From Nitrosospira multiformis (lineage in GTDB: Bacteria; Pseudomonadota; Gammaproteobacteria; Burkholderiales; Nitrosomonadaceae), in the NCBI GenBank assembly GCA_017306155.1, contig JAFKJB010000008.1, positions 104,238 through 168,237 of the forward strand: a stretch of DNA of 64,000 nt, given 5' to 3'. The notes below the pieces were generated by a model. That model saw only the letters and a list, made by a program, of their open reading frames with translations. It did not search any database and was not told where the DNA came from. Both the position numbers and the translations under genes were made by a program. The first letter of the stretch is position 1. Each line of letters opens with the position of its first letter. Below are positions 1-7,609 of this stretch, one piece after another.

Positions 1-858
1 CACCAGCCAGCGTGTTCCTGGTTCCGCTTCCCGTATGGTCCTGATGATGTAGTCGGTGGAACCGACGTAATCCGAATTTTTACATACCTCGAAACTGCAC
101 TCGGGGTGCGAAATCACTTTCCCTTCAGGGTACTGGTTGCGAAAACGAAGTATGTGCTGTGGCTGGAACATCTGGTGCACCGAGCAATGCCCCTTCCACA
201 AGAGGATTTTCGCGTTCCTGATCTGTTCCGGTGAAAGCCCGCCCATGGGTTCATCGAAATCCCACACCGCCATCTGTTCGAGTGGAATGCCTAGCTTGTG
301 ACCACTCCAGCGCCCCAGGTGCTGATCCGGAAAAAACAGTACCTTTTCCCTCCGGGAAAAGGACCACTGCAGGATTTTGACTGCATTGCTGGACGTGCAG
401 ACAATGCCGCCGTGTTCACCGCAGAAAGCTTTGAGATCGGCGGCGGAGTTGATGTAAGTTACCGGCGTGACCGCTTCATCGGGGTCGAGCACTTCCGAGA
501 GTTCGTGCCACGCGCGCTGCACCTTGAGAAAACTTGCCATGTCCGCCATGGAGCAGCCGGCGGAAAGATCAGGCAGGATGGCGATCTGCTCGGGCTTGGA
601 GAGAATATCGGCCACTTCAGCCATGAAATGCACGCCGCAGAACACCAGATAATCCGCATCCGTCCCGGATGCAAGGCGCGAGAGTTGCAGGGAATCCCCG
701 GTAAGATCGGCGTGTTTGTAAACATCGGGACGCTGATAATGATGAGCGAGTATTACCGCGCGCTTGCCCAGCGCCGCTTTCGCCTGGACGATGCGTTGCT
801 CGCAGTCATCGTCATTCAGACTGTCGAAACGTTCAAAGTCAATGGCTTCCGCTTGCAT
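1..858 (-). CDS. nadA: Quinolinate synthase NadA (C-terminus beyond window)
   Basis: Condenses iminoaspartate with dihydroxyacetone phosphate to quinolinate in de novo NAD synthesis; a cytosolic [4Fe-4S] enzyme. The 286 visible codons start at an ATG with GGAG about 8 bases upstream. They contain the LAHHYQRPDVY stretch near residue 40, FCGVHFMAE near 74, and two cysteines fitting cluster ligands: C102 in GCSMADM and C225 in GHCSVH. The third ligand cysteine, in the last quarter of the family, falls outside the window. The gene follows nudB on the same strand after 191 bases, so co-transcription is uncertain. The family assignment is safe; completeness cannot be judged. Confidence 0.93.
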   Translation of the reverse strand, partial: MQAEAIDFERFDSLNDDDCEQRIVQAKAALGKRAVILAHHYQRPDVYKHADLTGDSLQLSRLASGTDADYLVFCGVHFMAEVADILSKPEQIAILPDLSAGCSMADMASFLKVQRAWHELSEVLDPDEAVTPVTYINSAADLKAFCGEHGGIVCTSSNAVKILQWSFSRREKVLFFPDQHLGRWSGHKLGIPLEQMAVWDFDEPMGGLSPEQIRNAKILLWKGHCSVHQMFQPQHILRFRNQYPEGKVISHPECSFEVCKNSDYVGSTDYIIRTIREAEPGTRWLV

Positions 859-1049
859 GGCCTACTCCGTTTTCCTTTAAAAATCGCAGGTAACATAGGA
901 ACCGCAGAGGTTCCAAAAGTATCATTGGACCAGCATATCAGCCATCGGTTCGATCGGCTTGTCCCGGTCCTCATTTTTACCGGGATACTTCCGCTGTGCC
1001 TGCGCTGCCTTGTCCCTGCTACCTTTTTCTGCTCTCTACCCCCTCTTTA

Positions 1050-1508
1050 CTACCCTTTGCTACCTTTACCGCCAACCGCTGCCAATCTTCTGATCGCTTC
1101 GGCATTGCTTGGGGAAAATACTTTTTCCGCCGCCTCCTGCCAGGGCAGCCAGACATGCCGCAAATGTTCTCTTGCCGCTACCGAGACCGGGACAGGCCGC
1201 GGCACAAGCAGGCCAAAGACATGCTCGGTATTATGGGTTACCTCGGGCGCGTAACGCCAGCGCCATTCCTCGTAGATTTCATATTCGTTCACAATGTTCC
1301 AGTCGGTCAACTCGTAGCGGCTGGCATCCAGTCCGGTCTCCTCCGCTACTTCCCGCACCGCCGTTTGCACGAGTGTTTCATCTTCGTTCCGGCTGCCGGT
1401 AACGGACTGCCAATAGCCAGGATGATCCGCCCGCTCAAGCAACAAAACCTGCATGTCGGGCGTATGGATAATTACCAGAATGGAAACCGGAATCTTGTAG
1501 ATTCTCAC
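1050..1508 (-). CDS. nudB: Dihydroneopterin triphosphate diphosphatase (Nudix)
   Basis: Nudix hydrolase of the NudB type, removing pyrophosphate from dihydroneopterin triphosphate in folate synthesis. The Nudix box is complete at about residues 38-60: G, five residues, E, seven residues, then REVAEETGL. The chosen GTG start gives 152 residues and puts the family N-terminus (YKIPVSILVII) at residue 4. An in-frame GTG at 1577 would add 23 residues with no clear family match; neither start has a strong ribosome binding site. It follows aspS by about 50-120 bases, a usual betaproteobacterial arrangement. Substrate is inferred from similarity and context. Confidence 0.85.
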   Translation of the reverse strand: MRIYKIPVSILVIIHTPDMQVLLLERADHPGYWQSVTGSRNEDETLVQTAVREVAEETGLDASRYELTDWNIVNEYEIYEEWRWRYAPEVTHNTEHVFGLLVPRPVPVSVAAREHLRHVWLPWQEAAEKVFSPSNAEAIRRLAAVGGKGSKG

Positions 1509-1625
1509 CGTGCACGTAAAAGCAGGAATGGAATCAGAAAATCTTCGCTTTCGGAAAAATGGTTTCCCAATCTCCACACTTCTTCGCTTCCGCCTTTTAC
1601 CTTTGTTACCCTTGCCTTACACCCT

Positions 1626-3398
1626 TCAGGATTGCGCGTGGCGGAGCTTGATGTGAAGTTCCCGCAGCTGTTTTTCGCCCACTGTACTGGGCGCATGCGT
1701 GAGCAGACATTGTGCGCGCTGTGTTTTCGGAAAAGCAATGACTTCCCGGATGGATTCGGCGCCTGCCATCATGGCAACGATGCGGTCGAGGCCGAACGCA
1801 ATCCCGCCATGCGGCGGCGCCCCGTATTGCAATGCTTCGAGCAAAAAGCCGAATTTTTCGTTTGCCTCATCCTCTCCAATATTCAAGGCGCGAAATACCT
1901 TCGACTGTATTTCCTGGCGATGAATACGCACCGAACCGCCGCCAATCTCGGAACCATTCAGCACCATATCGTAAGCCTTGGATAAGGCTTTTTCGGGATC
2001 ACTCTCAAGCAGGTTCTCGTGACCCTCAGCAGGGGAAGTAAACGGATGATGCAAGGCCTTCCAGCGGTTTTCCTCCTCATCACGCTCGAACATGGGGAAA
2101 TCGACCACCCATAAAGGTTTCCATTCCAATGCCGCCAGACCGCGATCATGCCCGACCCTGGCGCGCAATGCACCCAGCGCCTCATTCACCACCTGAGCCT
2201 TGTCCGCGCCAAAGAAGATGAGATCGCCGTCCTTTGCGCCCGTACGCTCGATAATGACCTGAATCACATTCTCAGGGAGGAATTTCAGTATGGGCGACTG
2301 GAGGCCGTCCATTCCTTTTTCCAGCGCATTGACCTTGATGTACGCGAGCCCCTTCGCGCCGTATATTGCAACAAAACTGGTGTAATCATCGATCTCCTTG
2401 CGAGACAGTGCGCCGCCCCCGGGTACACGCAATGCGGCTACACGTCCACCCGTTCTGAGCGCCGCTTCCCGGAACACCTTGAACTCCACCTCCTGCATCA
2501 CATCGGTGAGTTCCGTCAGAACCAGCGCCACGCGCATGTCAGGCTTGTCCGAGCCATATTTCGACATCGCCTCGGCATGTGTCAGGCGTGGAAACGGGCT
2601 GGGCAGATCGATATTCCTCACACTTTTGAACACCGTGCAGATCATTTCTTCCATCATCTGCATGATTTGCCCTTCATCCAGAAAGGATGTCTCGATATCG
2701 ATCTGGGTAAATTCCGGCTGGCGATCAGCCCGCAGATCCTCGTCGCGAAAGCATTTGGTAATCTGATAATAGCGGTCGAACCCGGAAACCATCAGCAACT
2801 GCTTGAACAGTTGCGGCGATTGCGGCAGCGCAAAAAAATGCCCCGTACTGACACGCGAGGGTACGAGGTAATCCCGTGCGCCCTCGGGGGTCGACTTGGT
2901 AAGCATTGGCGTTTCCACGTCGATGAACCCATGCTGGTCGAGAAACAGCCGGACGGCCATTGCCACCTTGTAGCGCAGCCGCAGGTTTTCCTGCATCTGC
3001 GGACGACGCAGGTCCAGGTAACGGTGCTCCAGCCGCGTGGCTTCGCTGAGGTTTTCGTCGTCCATCAGAAATGGAGGTGTCAGGGAAGCATTGAGGATAT
3101 CGATCGAACTCACCAGCACCTCTATTTCCCCGCTGATGAGATTAGGGTTGACGGTTCCCGCCGGCCGATGTCGCACGCGCCCGGTAGCTTTAACTACAAA
3201 CTCGTTGCGGATTTTTTCCGCGACCTGGAAAGCAGCGGGGTTATCGGGATCGCATACCACCTGCACCAGGCCCTCGCGATCGCGCAGGTCCACGAAAATG
3301 ACCCCCCCGTGATCGCGGCGCCGGTGCACCCAGCCGTATAGGATCACAGTCTGATCCAGATATTGGACGTCGATAAGGCCGCAGTAATTGGTGCGCAT
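1626..3398 (-). CDS. aspS: Aspartyl-tRNA synthetase, probably non-discriminating
   Basis: Class II aminoacyl-tRNA synthetase charging tRNA-Asp, 590 residues, the usual bacterial length. The N-terminal OB-fold holds [11 protein letters not shown], motif 2 is [14 protein letters not shown], and motif 3 is [13 protein letters not shown] near the C-terminus; the bacterial GAD insertion lies between. The start is the ATG before RTNYCGLID; an open frame extends 45 codons further upstream but resembles no AspRS. The His in RRRDHGG and the Gly in the HRPAG stretch are the residues linked to relaxed Asp/Asn specificity in Pseudomonas AspRS, so it may also charge tRNA-Asn for GatCAB. The DUF502 gene ends 28 bases upstream, implying an operon. 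Confidence 0.97.
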   Translation of the reverse strand: MRTNYCGLIDVQYLDQTVILYGWVHRRRDHGGVIFVDLRDREGLVQVVCDPDNPAAFQVAEKIRNEFVVKATGRVRHRPAGTVNPNLISGEIEVLVSSIDILNASLTPPFLMDDENLSEATRLEHRYLDLRRPQMQENLRLRYKVAMAVRLFLDQHGFIDVETPMLTKSTPEGARDYLVPSRVSTGHFFALPQSPQLFKQLLMVSGFDRYYQITKCFRDEDLRADRQPEFTQIDIETSFLDEGQIMQMMEEMICTVFKSVRNIDLPSPFPRLTHAEAMSKYGSDKPDMRVALVLTELTDVMQEVEFKVFREAALRTGGRVAALRVPGGGALSRKEIDDYTSFVAIYGAKGLAYIKVNALEKGMDGLQSPILKFLPENVIQVIIERTGAKDGDLIFFGADKAQVVNEALGALRARVGHDRGLAALEWKPLWVVDFPMFERDEEENRWKALHHPFTSPAEGHENLLESDPEKALSKAYDMVLNGSEIGGGSVRIHRQEIQSKVFRALNIGEDEANEKFGFLLEALQYGAPPHGGIAFGLDRIVAMMAGAESIREVIAFPKTQRAQCLLTHAPSTVGEKQLRELHIKLRHAQS

Positions 3399-3426
3399 TG
3401 GAAGATCGGTAATCAGAAAAAAAGAA

Positions 3427-4104
3427 TCAGGGCTTGTCGCTGGATGCGGAACCGGCGGAATTGACGGAATCCTGGGGATGCAGCAGCACTGCCTGCGGCT
3501 CTGCCGGTTTCTTGCCGTTGGCGGGAGCAACAACGCCCATCGAGATTATATATTTCAATGCTGCATCCACGCTCATGTCGAGCTCGATTACATCGCTGCG
3601 CGGCATCATCAGAAAGAAGCCCGAGGTCGGATTGGGCGTGGTCGGCACGTAAACGCTCACATATTCGCCCTTGAGATGATTGACTACGTCGCCGCCAGGA
3701 TATCCGGTCAGGAAGGCAATAGTCCAGGCGCCTTCACGCGGGTACTGCACCAGCAGCGCCTTGCGAAAGGCTTCCCCCTGGCTTGAAAACAGCGTGTCGC
3801 TGACCTGCTTTACGCCGTAATAAATCGATTTCACAACCGGGATGCGCCATAACACGCCTTCCCAGAAAATCACCAGTCGCTGCCCGATGATATTGGTGGT
3901 GAGGATGCCGGTGAGGAAAACAACCAGCAGCGTCAGCACCGTGCCCACGCCGGGAATGTATATACCTACCAGGTTTTCCGGGCGCATGCTCGATGGCAGG
4001 AGCAACAGCGACTGGTCCATGGTGCCGATCAGGAATTTCAACGCCCAGGCAGTAATACCCAGAGGTACCCATATGAGCAGCCCGGTGATGAAATAACGTT
4101 TCAT
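3427..4104 (-). CDS. DUF502 family membrane protein
   Basis: A 225-residue inner-membrane protein of the DUF502 family, whose biochemical role is unknown. Two hydrophobic segments are visible at about residues 5-27 and 50-72, followed by a conserved soluble part with [16 protein letters not shown] and, later, [12 protein letters not shown], both typical of the family. The C-terminal 30 residues are Pro, Ser and Ala rich and likely disordered. It sits between the FmdB-like zinc-ribbon gene (28 bases upstream) and aspS (28 bases downstream), a conserved betaproteobacterial gene order, so it is probably part of a four-gene transcript. Confidence 0.88.
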   Translation of the reverse strand: MKRYFITGLLIWVPLGITAWALKFLIGTMDQSLLLLPSSMRPENLVGIYIPGVGTVLTLLVVFLTGILTTNIIGQRLVIFWEGVLWRIPVVKSIYYGVKQVSDTLFSSQGEAFRKALLVQYPREGAWTIAFLTGYPGGDVVNHLKGEYVSVYVPTTPNPTSGFFLMMPRSDVIELDMSVDAALKYIISMGVVAPANGKKPAEPQAVLLHPQDSVNSAGSASSDKP

Positions 4105-4132
4105 GTCAGTAGCCAGTCCGATTCCTCACCCG

Positions 4133-4420
4133 TCAATCGGTTGTGCAGGCGGGGCATGCGCCATCTGCGGCCGGGGCGCTCTCGCTCTTCGCCATGCAGG
4201 CGTCCGCATCCGCCTTGGGCTTGGACTGCCCGCCATTCTTGTTCTTGAAGTCGGTGACGTACCAGCCGCTGCCCTTCAATTGAAAGCCCGCAGCCGAAAT
4301 CAGCTTATTAAACGCATCGCTGCCGCAGGCAGGGCAAGCCGCCACCGGCGCCTCGCTCACTTTTTGCAGATATTCCTTTTCGAAACCGCAAGACCCACAC
4401 CGGTATTCGTAGATCGGCAT
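4133..4420 (-). CDS. FmdB-family zinc-ribbon protein
   Basis: Small protein of the FmdB/CxxC_CxxC_SSSS regulatory family. It begins [12 protein letters not shown] and has two CxxC knuckles (C8/C11 and C29/C32) expected to bind one zinc, then the [10 protein letters not shown] stretch typical of the family. The tail has three further cysteines (C75, C89, C92), with a CPAC at the end that could bind metal, but this part is variable in the family. The ribosome binding site GGAGGA lies 6 bases before the ATG. It is the first gene of the leftward fmdB-like, DUF502, aspS, nudB group. The cellular role is not established. Confidence 0.88.
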   Translation of the reverse strand: MPIYEYRCGSCGFEKEYLQKVSEAPVAACPACGSDAFNKLISAAGFQLKGSGWYVTDFKNKNGGQSKPKADADACMAKSESAPAADGACPACTTD

Positions 4421-4433
4421 GACAATCCTCCAA

Positions 4434-4490
4434 CAAAGAAAGCTGAATGAAAAAAAACGGGATTATACCTTAAGGAGCCTTCGAACAAGT
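4434..4490 (-). promoter_or_regulatory. Candidate sigma-70 promoter of the fmdB-aspS operon
   Basis: On the minus strand a perfect -10 hexamer TATAAT (plus positions 4462-4467) lies about 40 bases before the fmdB-like ATG. The best -35 is only TTGTTC, 16 bases upstream. The position fits a short leader. The -35 is weak, so this is a candidate only. Confidence 0.45.
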
Positions 4491-4695
4491 CATTGCCCTG
4501 TTGTCCTGCCACTCGTCCCCCCACCCCCCACGGCAATTTCTTTTGACACTCCAACTCGGTTCGATTCAAACGGGGGACAGAACGGTCGTGCCCGATGAAT
4601 CGCTCATGATCAGGAGGAGCCGTTGTCCTCCGACTATCCGGTTATCCGGACCGGTATCCTCTACGCTGGCGACACCCTACCCATTCCGTCTGTCG

Positions 4696-4747
4696 CAAAG
4701 CAACCAAAAAGCAGCCGACTCCAAAGCAACCAAAAAGCAGCCGACTC
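4696..4747. repeat. Exact 26-bp tandem duplication
   Basis: A 26-base unit starting CAAAGCAACCAAAAAGCAGC occurs twice head to tail with no mismatch (4696-4721 and 4722-4747). Only two copies, no spacers, so not a CRISPR. Most likely a recent slippage duplication in non-coding DNA. Confidence 0.9.
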
Positions 4748-5053
4748 TCGTATGACTACGACCAATACCCTGGCAATCTGAGGGATACCCTTTCCGGGAT
4801 TCCTTGTCTCCTGTCAGGAAGATATGGGTGCTTGCGATAATTACAAGAGGATAATTTCAAGAATGCGGGATACGCATAGTACGAGCGGCCAGAACACCGG
4901 AAGTAGTAGCCCGGCTACGCACGGCCATTATCATCGGGCGGGGCCGGGCTATACGAGTACTATGGCACTATGCAAATCAGGTTTGTGGGAGTTGTTGATG
5001 TCAGCAAGGCTGTGCCCGATCTTGCCTGTTTGCCGGATTGTGCGCCAAAGCAA

Positions 5054-5374
5054 TCACGCAATTGCCTGAATCCCATTCTTCTTGATCATGGTCAGCAGCC
5101 GCAACGCTGGGCCACTCGGCTTCTTGACACCTCGCTCCCAGTCTGAGATCAGGTTCTTGCTGACATTCAGATAAGGGCGAAGACGGGTTGCGACAGGTGT
5201 TCGCGCTCTCGTAGCGCACGAATTTCCTCGGGTGACATAACCTGCACGGGAGCAAGACGGGACTTCGAACTTGCGCATGGTCTGTTTTTCGACCGTCCCA
5301 ATCTCATGCAGTGCTTCCATGGTCTCGTGGATTGCTGCGAATGCATCGCCCCGATGTTTCCTCTCCATTTTCAT
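5054..5374 (-). pseudogene. NadS/HigA-like antitoxin, doubly frameshifted
   Basis: Resembles the NadS-like antitoxin family with a C-terminal Xre-type helix-turn-helix. The start is the ATG of MKMERKHRGDAFAAIHE (GGAG 5 bases upstream). The first third and the end (YLNVSKNLISDWERGVKKPS, ALRLLTMIKK) match the family, but plus positions about 5175-5258 read in the wrong frame. Shifting that stretch by one base restores the typical VMSPEEIRALREREHLSQ segment. One inserted base near 5258 and one missing base near 5176 cancel, so the 106-codon frame stays open while the first half of the DNA-binding domain is scrambled. No toxin gene is seen beside it. Probably non-functional. Confidence 0.7.
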
Positions 5375-5562
5375 GCATCTCCGAAAACTGCCCTGGATGA
5401 ATTCACTCACTGCTTACACGGTTGCTCTCCCGGCTCGCCCTGTGTCCGGCGATTTTGAAAGATCAAAAGAATCAAGTGCGGCATCATCCTTCTCGGCAGG
5501 TCACATCCCAGGAATGACGCCGCGCAGCATGCTTATGAATGCTGTGCCTTGCGAGGGTTGTC

Positions 5563-5757
5563 TCAGTTCACACTGATCGTGTAGTCCTCTCGATTATGGG
5601 AGCGAAAAGGGCTCTCCTGGCAAAACCGGGAAAAGGCCACTTCTTCAGCTTTGGTCTCTGAACTGGCTTCAATTTCATAATCAGCAAGAAGGCCGCTGAA
5701 ATTGGGACGGTCATCGATCGACGGCTCAACAGGCGTGATGAGAACTTTATATATCAT
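5563..5757 (-). CDS. Hypothetical 64-residue protein
   Basis: Short open frame beginning MIYKVLITPVEPSIDDRPNF with a good ribosome binding site (AGGGGGAT, 4-5 bases before the ATG at 5757). A frame start 9 codons earlier exists but lacks such a site. The product is acidic, without membrane segments or recognisable motif. It lies 188 bases upstream of the antitoxin-like gene on the same strand. It does not look like a RelE or HigB toxin. The ribosome site is the main reason to keep it. Confidence 0.45.
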   Translation of the reverse strand: MIYKVLITPVEPSIDDRPNFSGLLADYEIEASSETKAEEVAFSRFCQESPFRSHNREDYTISVN

Positions 5758-5899
5758 TTCATCCCCCTTTTTTGGCTTTGACATTGTTCGGGCAGTTTTA
5801 ATTCTAGGGTATATAGCCTGTCATTGCTCATGACAAGAAAGTGTCAGACCGGAAATTCAGATACAATAAATACCCGTATTTCATCCAGGGATAATACTC

Positions 5900-6127
5900 A
5901 TGCCCACTTCAATCCGTCTTGCCCCCGAGATCGAGGAGCGGTTGAACTTCCTTGCCGCGCAAACGGGACGTTCCAAGGCTTTCTATCTTCGGGAAATCAT
6001 TGAGCGCGGGCTCGATGACATGGAAGATTACTTCCTCGCGGCAGAGGTGCTCGAACGCGTGCGCAAAGGCAAGGAAAAAATCTGCTCCTCCACAGAAATA
6101 AAGAAAGACCTTGGTCTGGAGGATTGA
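5900..6127 (+). CDS. RelB/DinJ-type ribbon-helix-helix antitoxin (orphan)
   Basis: A 75-residue protein with an N-terminal ribbon-helix-helix DNA-binding fold (TSIRLAPEIEERLNFLA, then GRSKAFYLREIIERGL) typical of RelB-type antitoxins, and a charged C-terminal arm that would normally wrap the toxin. Such genes usually overlap a relE-type toxin gene; here only a frame-broken scrap of one follows (6117-6190) before the PepSY gene begins. The antitoxin frame itself is intact, so it may still bind DNA or act on related toxins elsewhere; that is inference. Confidence 0.8.
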   Translation: MPTSIRLAPEIEERLNFLAAQTGRSKAFYLREIIERGLDDMEDYFLAAEVLERVRKGKEKICSSTEIKKDLGLED

Positions 6128-6190
6128 ATACGATCACAACCACAAGTGAACTGCGGAAGCTGGACAGGGCAAACCGCGCTGCAACATCAA
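6117..6190 (+). pseudogene. Remnant of a RelE/ParE-type toxin gene
   Basis: Overlapping the relB-like stop codon in the usual toxin position, one frame reads WRIEYDHN from 6117, then a one-base shift gives SELRKLDRANRAA. Together these match the start of RelE-family toxins (W-x-I/V-E-Y, then L-K/R-K-L-D). No start codon remains at the expected place, the frame is broken, and everything after the first 25 codons is absent. The remnant runs directly into the upstream sequence of the PepSY gene, suggesting a deletion. Short match, so moderately sure. Confidence 0.5.
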
Positions 6191-6207
6191 TTCAAGATAT
6201 TCGCCCC

Positions 6208-7341
6208 ATGAAATTACGACGCGTTATCTTCAATCTCCATCTCTATATCGGATTAGCGGCAGGATTGTTTCTGGTACTGAGCGGTTTGACCGGAAGCATG
6301 GTCGTTTTCCGTGACGAAATCGAAGCGCTTGCTCATCCTGAACTCATGGAAACGGCGGTAGGCGAGAAACGCGTTCCGGTGCAAGCGGTGCTGGATAGGG
6401 TCAAGCGCGCATACCCTCAGGATAAACCTCTTTATCTGCGCATGCCGCGCATCCCCCAGGAAACTTACCAGTTCAGGATGAACAGCGCTCATGACCTGTT
6501 CGTGTACGTGAATCCTTACAATGGGGAATTGCTCGGTGGGCATCGACAGAGAGATACTTTCATGGGATGGCTCGCACTGGTGCATACGGAGCTGCTGAGC
6601 GGCGAGCTTGGAAAAAACATCCTCGGCGTTGGCGCCTTGCTATTGATCTGCATGTGTGGGACCGGTCTTTTCCTGTGGTGGCCGCCCACTGGAATAAGAA
6701 ATATTTCCAGAGGTTTTAAAATCGGCTGGACAGCACCCTGGAAAAAACGCATTTTTGATATCCATCGCGCTTTTGGCGCCTATATCATAATCTTTTTGAT
6801 CATTGTTGCATTCACCGGCGTTTCTCTGGTTTTCAACAAGGCTGTAGCGGAGTTCATCAATTCCCTGACAGCCAGTGCGCCAAGACCTTCCCCGCCCAAC
6901 TCAAGAGCAGACGAAGCCGCGGACTCCATGCCTTCCCTTGACGCACTGTTGAATCATGCCGACCGCGTTCTTCCTGCCTCAACTACCTGGGTAACTTTCC
7001 CTCAAACACCTCAGGCTCCACTTGTCGTGCGCAAGAGAACGCCTGATGAGTTTAATCCTAATGGTCGAAGCTTCATCTATTTCGATCAATATACCGGAGA
7101 AGTATTACTCATCGAAAATGCATCGAATGCTCCTTTGGGAGCCCGCATTTTCAATACTTTTTATCCCATTCATACCGGGGTGATCGGTGGGCTGCCCACT
7201 CGCGTGCTGCAAGTGGTGACGGGCCTCGCTCCCCTTTTTTTATTTGCCACAGGCTATATGATGTGGAGAAATCGAAGGAAGGCAAAGGCGTATAAAAACA
7301 ACTCTAAAGTTGCCTATAAACTCCGCCCGGATAGAACATGA
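6208..7341 (+). CDS. PepSY-associated membrane protein (iron/siderophore reductase type)
   Basis: A 377-residue inner-membrane protein of the PepSY_TM family, often encoded beside siderophore receptors and thought to reduce ferric siderophores (FoxB/FhuF-like role). Four membrane segments are visible: HLYIGLAAGLFLVLSG near the N-terminus, GVGALLLICMCGTGLFLWW, AYIIIFLIIVAFTGVSLVF, and VLQVVTGLAPLFLFATGY near the C-terminus, with PepSY-like periplasmic parts between. Histidines at membrane edges (DIHRAFG, YPIHTG) could hold haem. The ATG at 6208 is preferred; the frame stays open back to a TTG at 6124, but that stretch is the toxin remnant. The siderophore receptor follows on the same strand. 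Confidence 0.82.
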   Translation: MKLRRVIFNLHLYIGLAAGLFLVLSGLTGSMVVFRDEIEALAHPELMETAVGEKRVPVQAVLDRVKRAYPQDKPLYLRMPRIPQETYQFRMNSAHDLFVYVNPYNGELLGGHRQRDTFMGWLALVHTELLSGELGKNILGVGALLLICMCGTGLFLWWPPTGIRNISRGFKIGWTAPWKKRIFDIHRAFGAYIIIFLIIVAFTGVSLVFNKAVAEFINSLTASAPRPSPPNSRADEAADSMPSLDALLNHADRVLPASTTWVTFPQTPQAPLVVRKRTPDEFNPNGRSFIYFDQYTGEVLLIENASNAPLGARIFNTFYPIHTGVIGGLPTRVLQVVTGLAPLFLFATGYMMWRNRRKAKAYKNNSKVAYKLRPDRT

Positions 7342-7484
7342 AGCAAACTTGCGGAGAAGCACGAGCTACAGTTCCAAATCCTGACCCTCATTTCTTGCAC
7401 CTTTATTTCTCAAGCAGCTGTACCTGGCATGCATTTATGGCGCAACTTCTACTACTTGCGTTCCCACAGCATTTATCCTTTACA

Positions 7485-7503
7485 TAAGAGAATGATTCTC
7501 GAT
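7485..7503. promoter_or_regulatory. Fur-box-like operator
   Basis: Contains the perfect 13-base palindrome GAGAATGATTCTC (7488-7500). Centred on it, 10 of 14 defined positions match the 7-1-7 Fur model TGATAATnATTATCA. It lies about 110 bases upstream of the siderophore receptor start, as expected for an iron-repressed promoter. Confidence 0.7.
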
Positions 7504-7609
7504 TACAATATGCAGGTTTTTCTGCATTAGCCATGTAGAACCAGAACCGCATCAGCCAGCATCCGCCAGCCAGTGCTCTTCCAACAAAAAACCAAAAAAG
7601 GAAAACATT

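Larger units (their letters stand above)
4421..5053. other. 633-base region without a recognisable gene
   Basis: Between the leftward fmdB-like operon and the leftward antitoxin-like gene. Apart from the operon promoter and the tandem duplication at 4696-4747, no convincing gene, RNA or mobile element was found; the open frames here are short and resemble nothing known to me. Confidence 0.6.

Noticed and set aside
298-1254. Rightward open frame of 318 codons opposite nadA
   Set aside because: The minus strand encodes NadA with all expected motifs and a ribosome site; the plus frame resembles no family.
2148-3341. Long rightward open frame opposite aspS
   Set aside because: Antisense to a clear AspRS gene, no ribosome site and no recognisable domain; a by-product of codon bias.
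4540-4580. GGTTCGATTC resembling a tRNA T-arm
   Set aside because: No matching stem on either side and no acceptor or anticodon arms.
4696-4747. Possible CRISPR start
   Set aside because: Only two units with no spacer between them.
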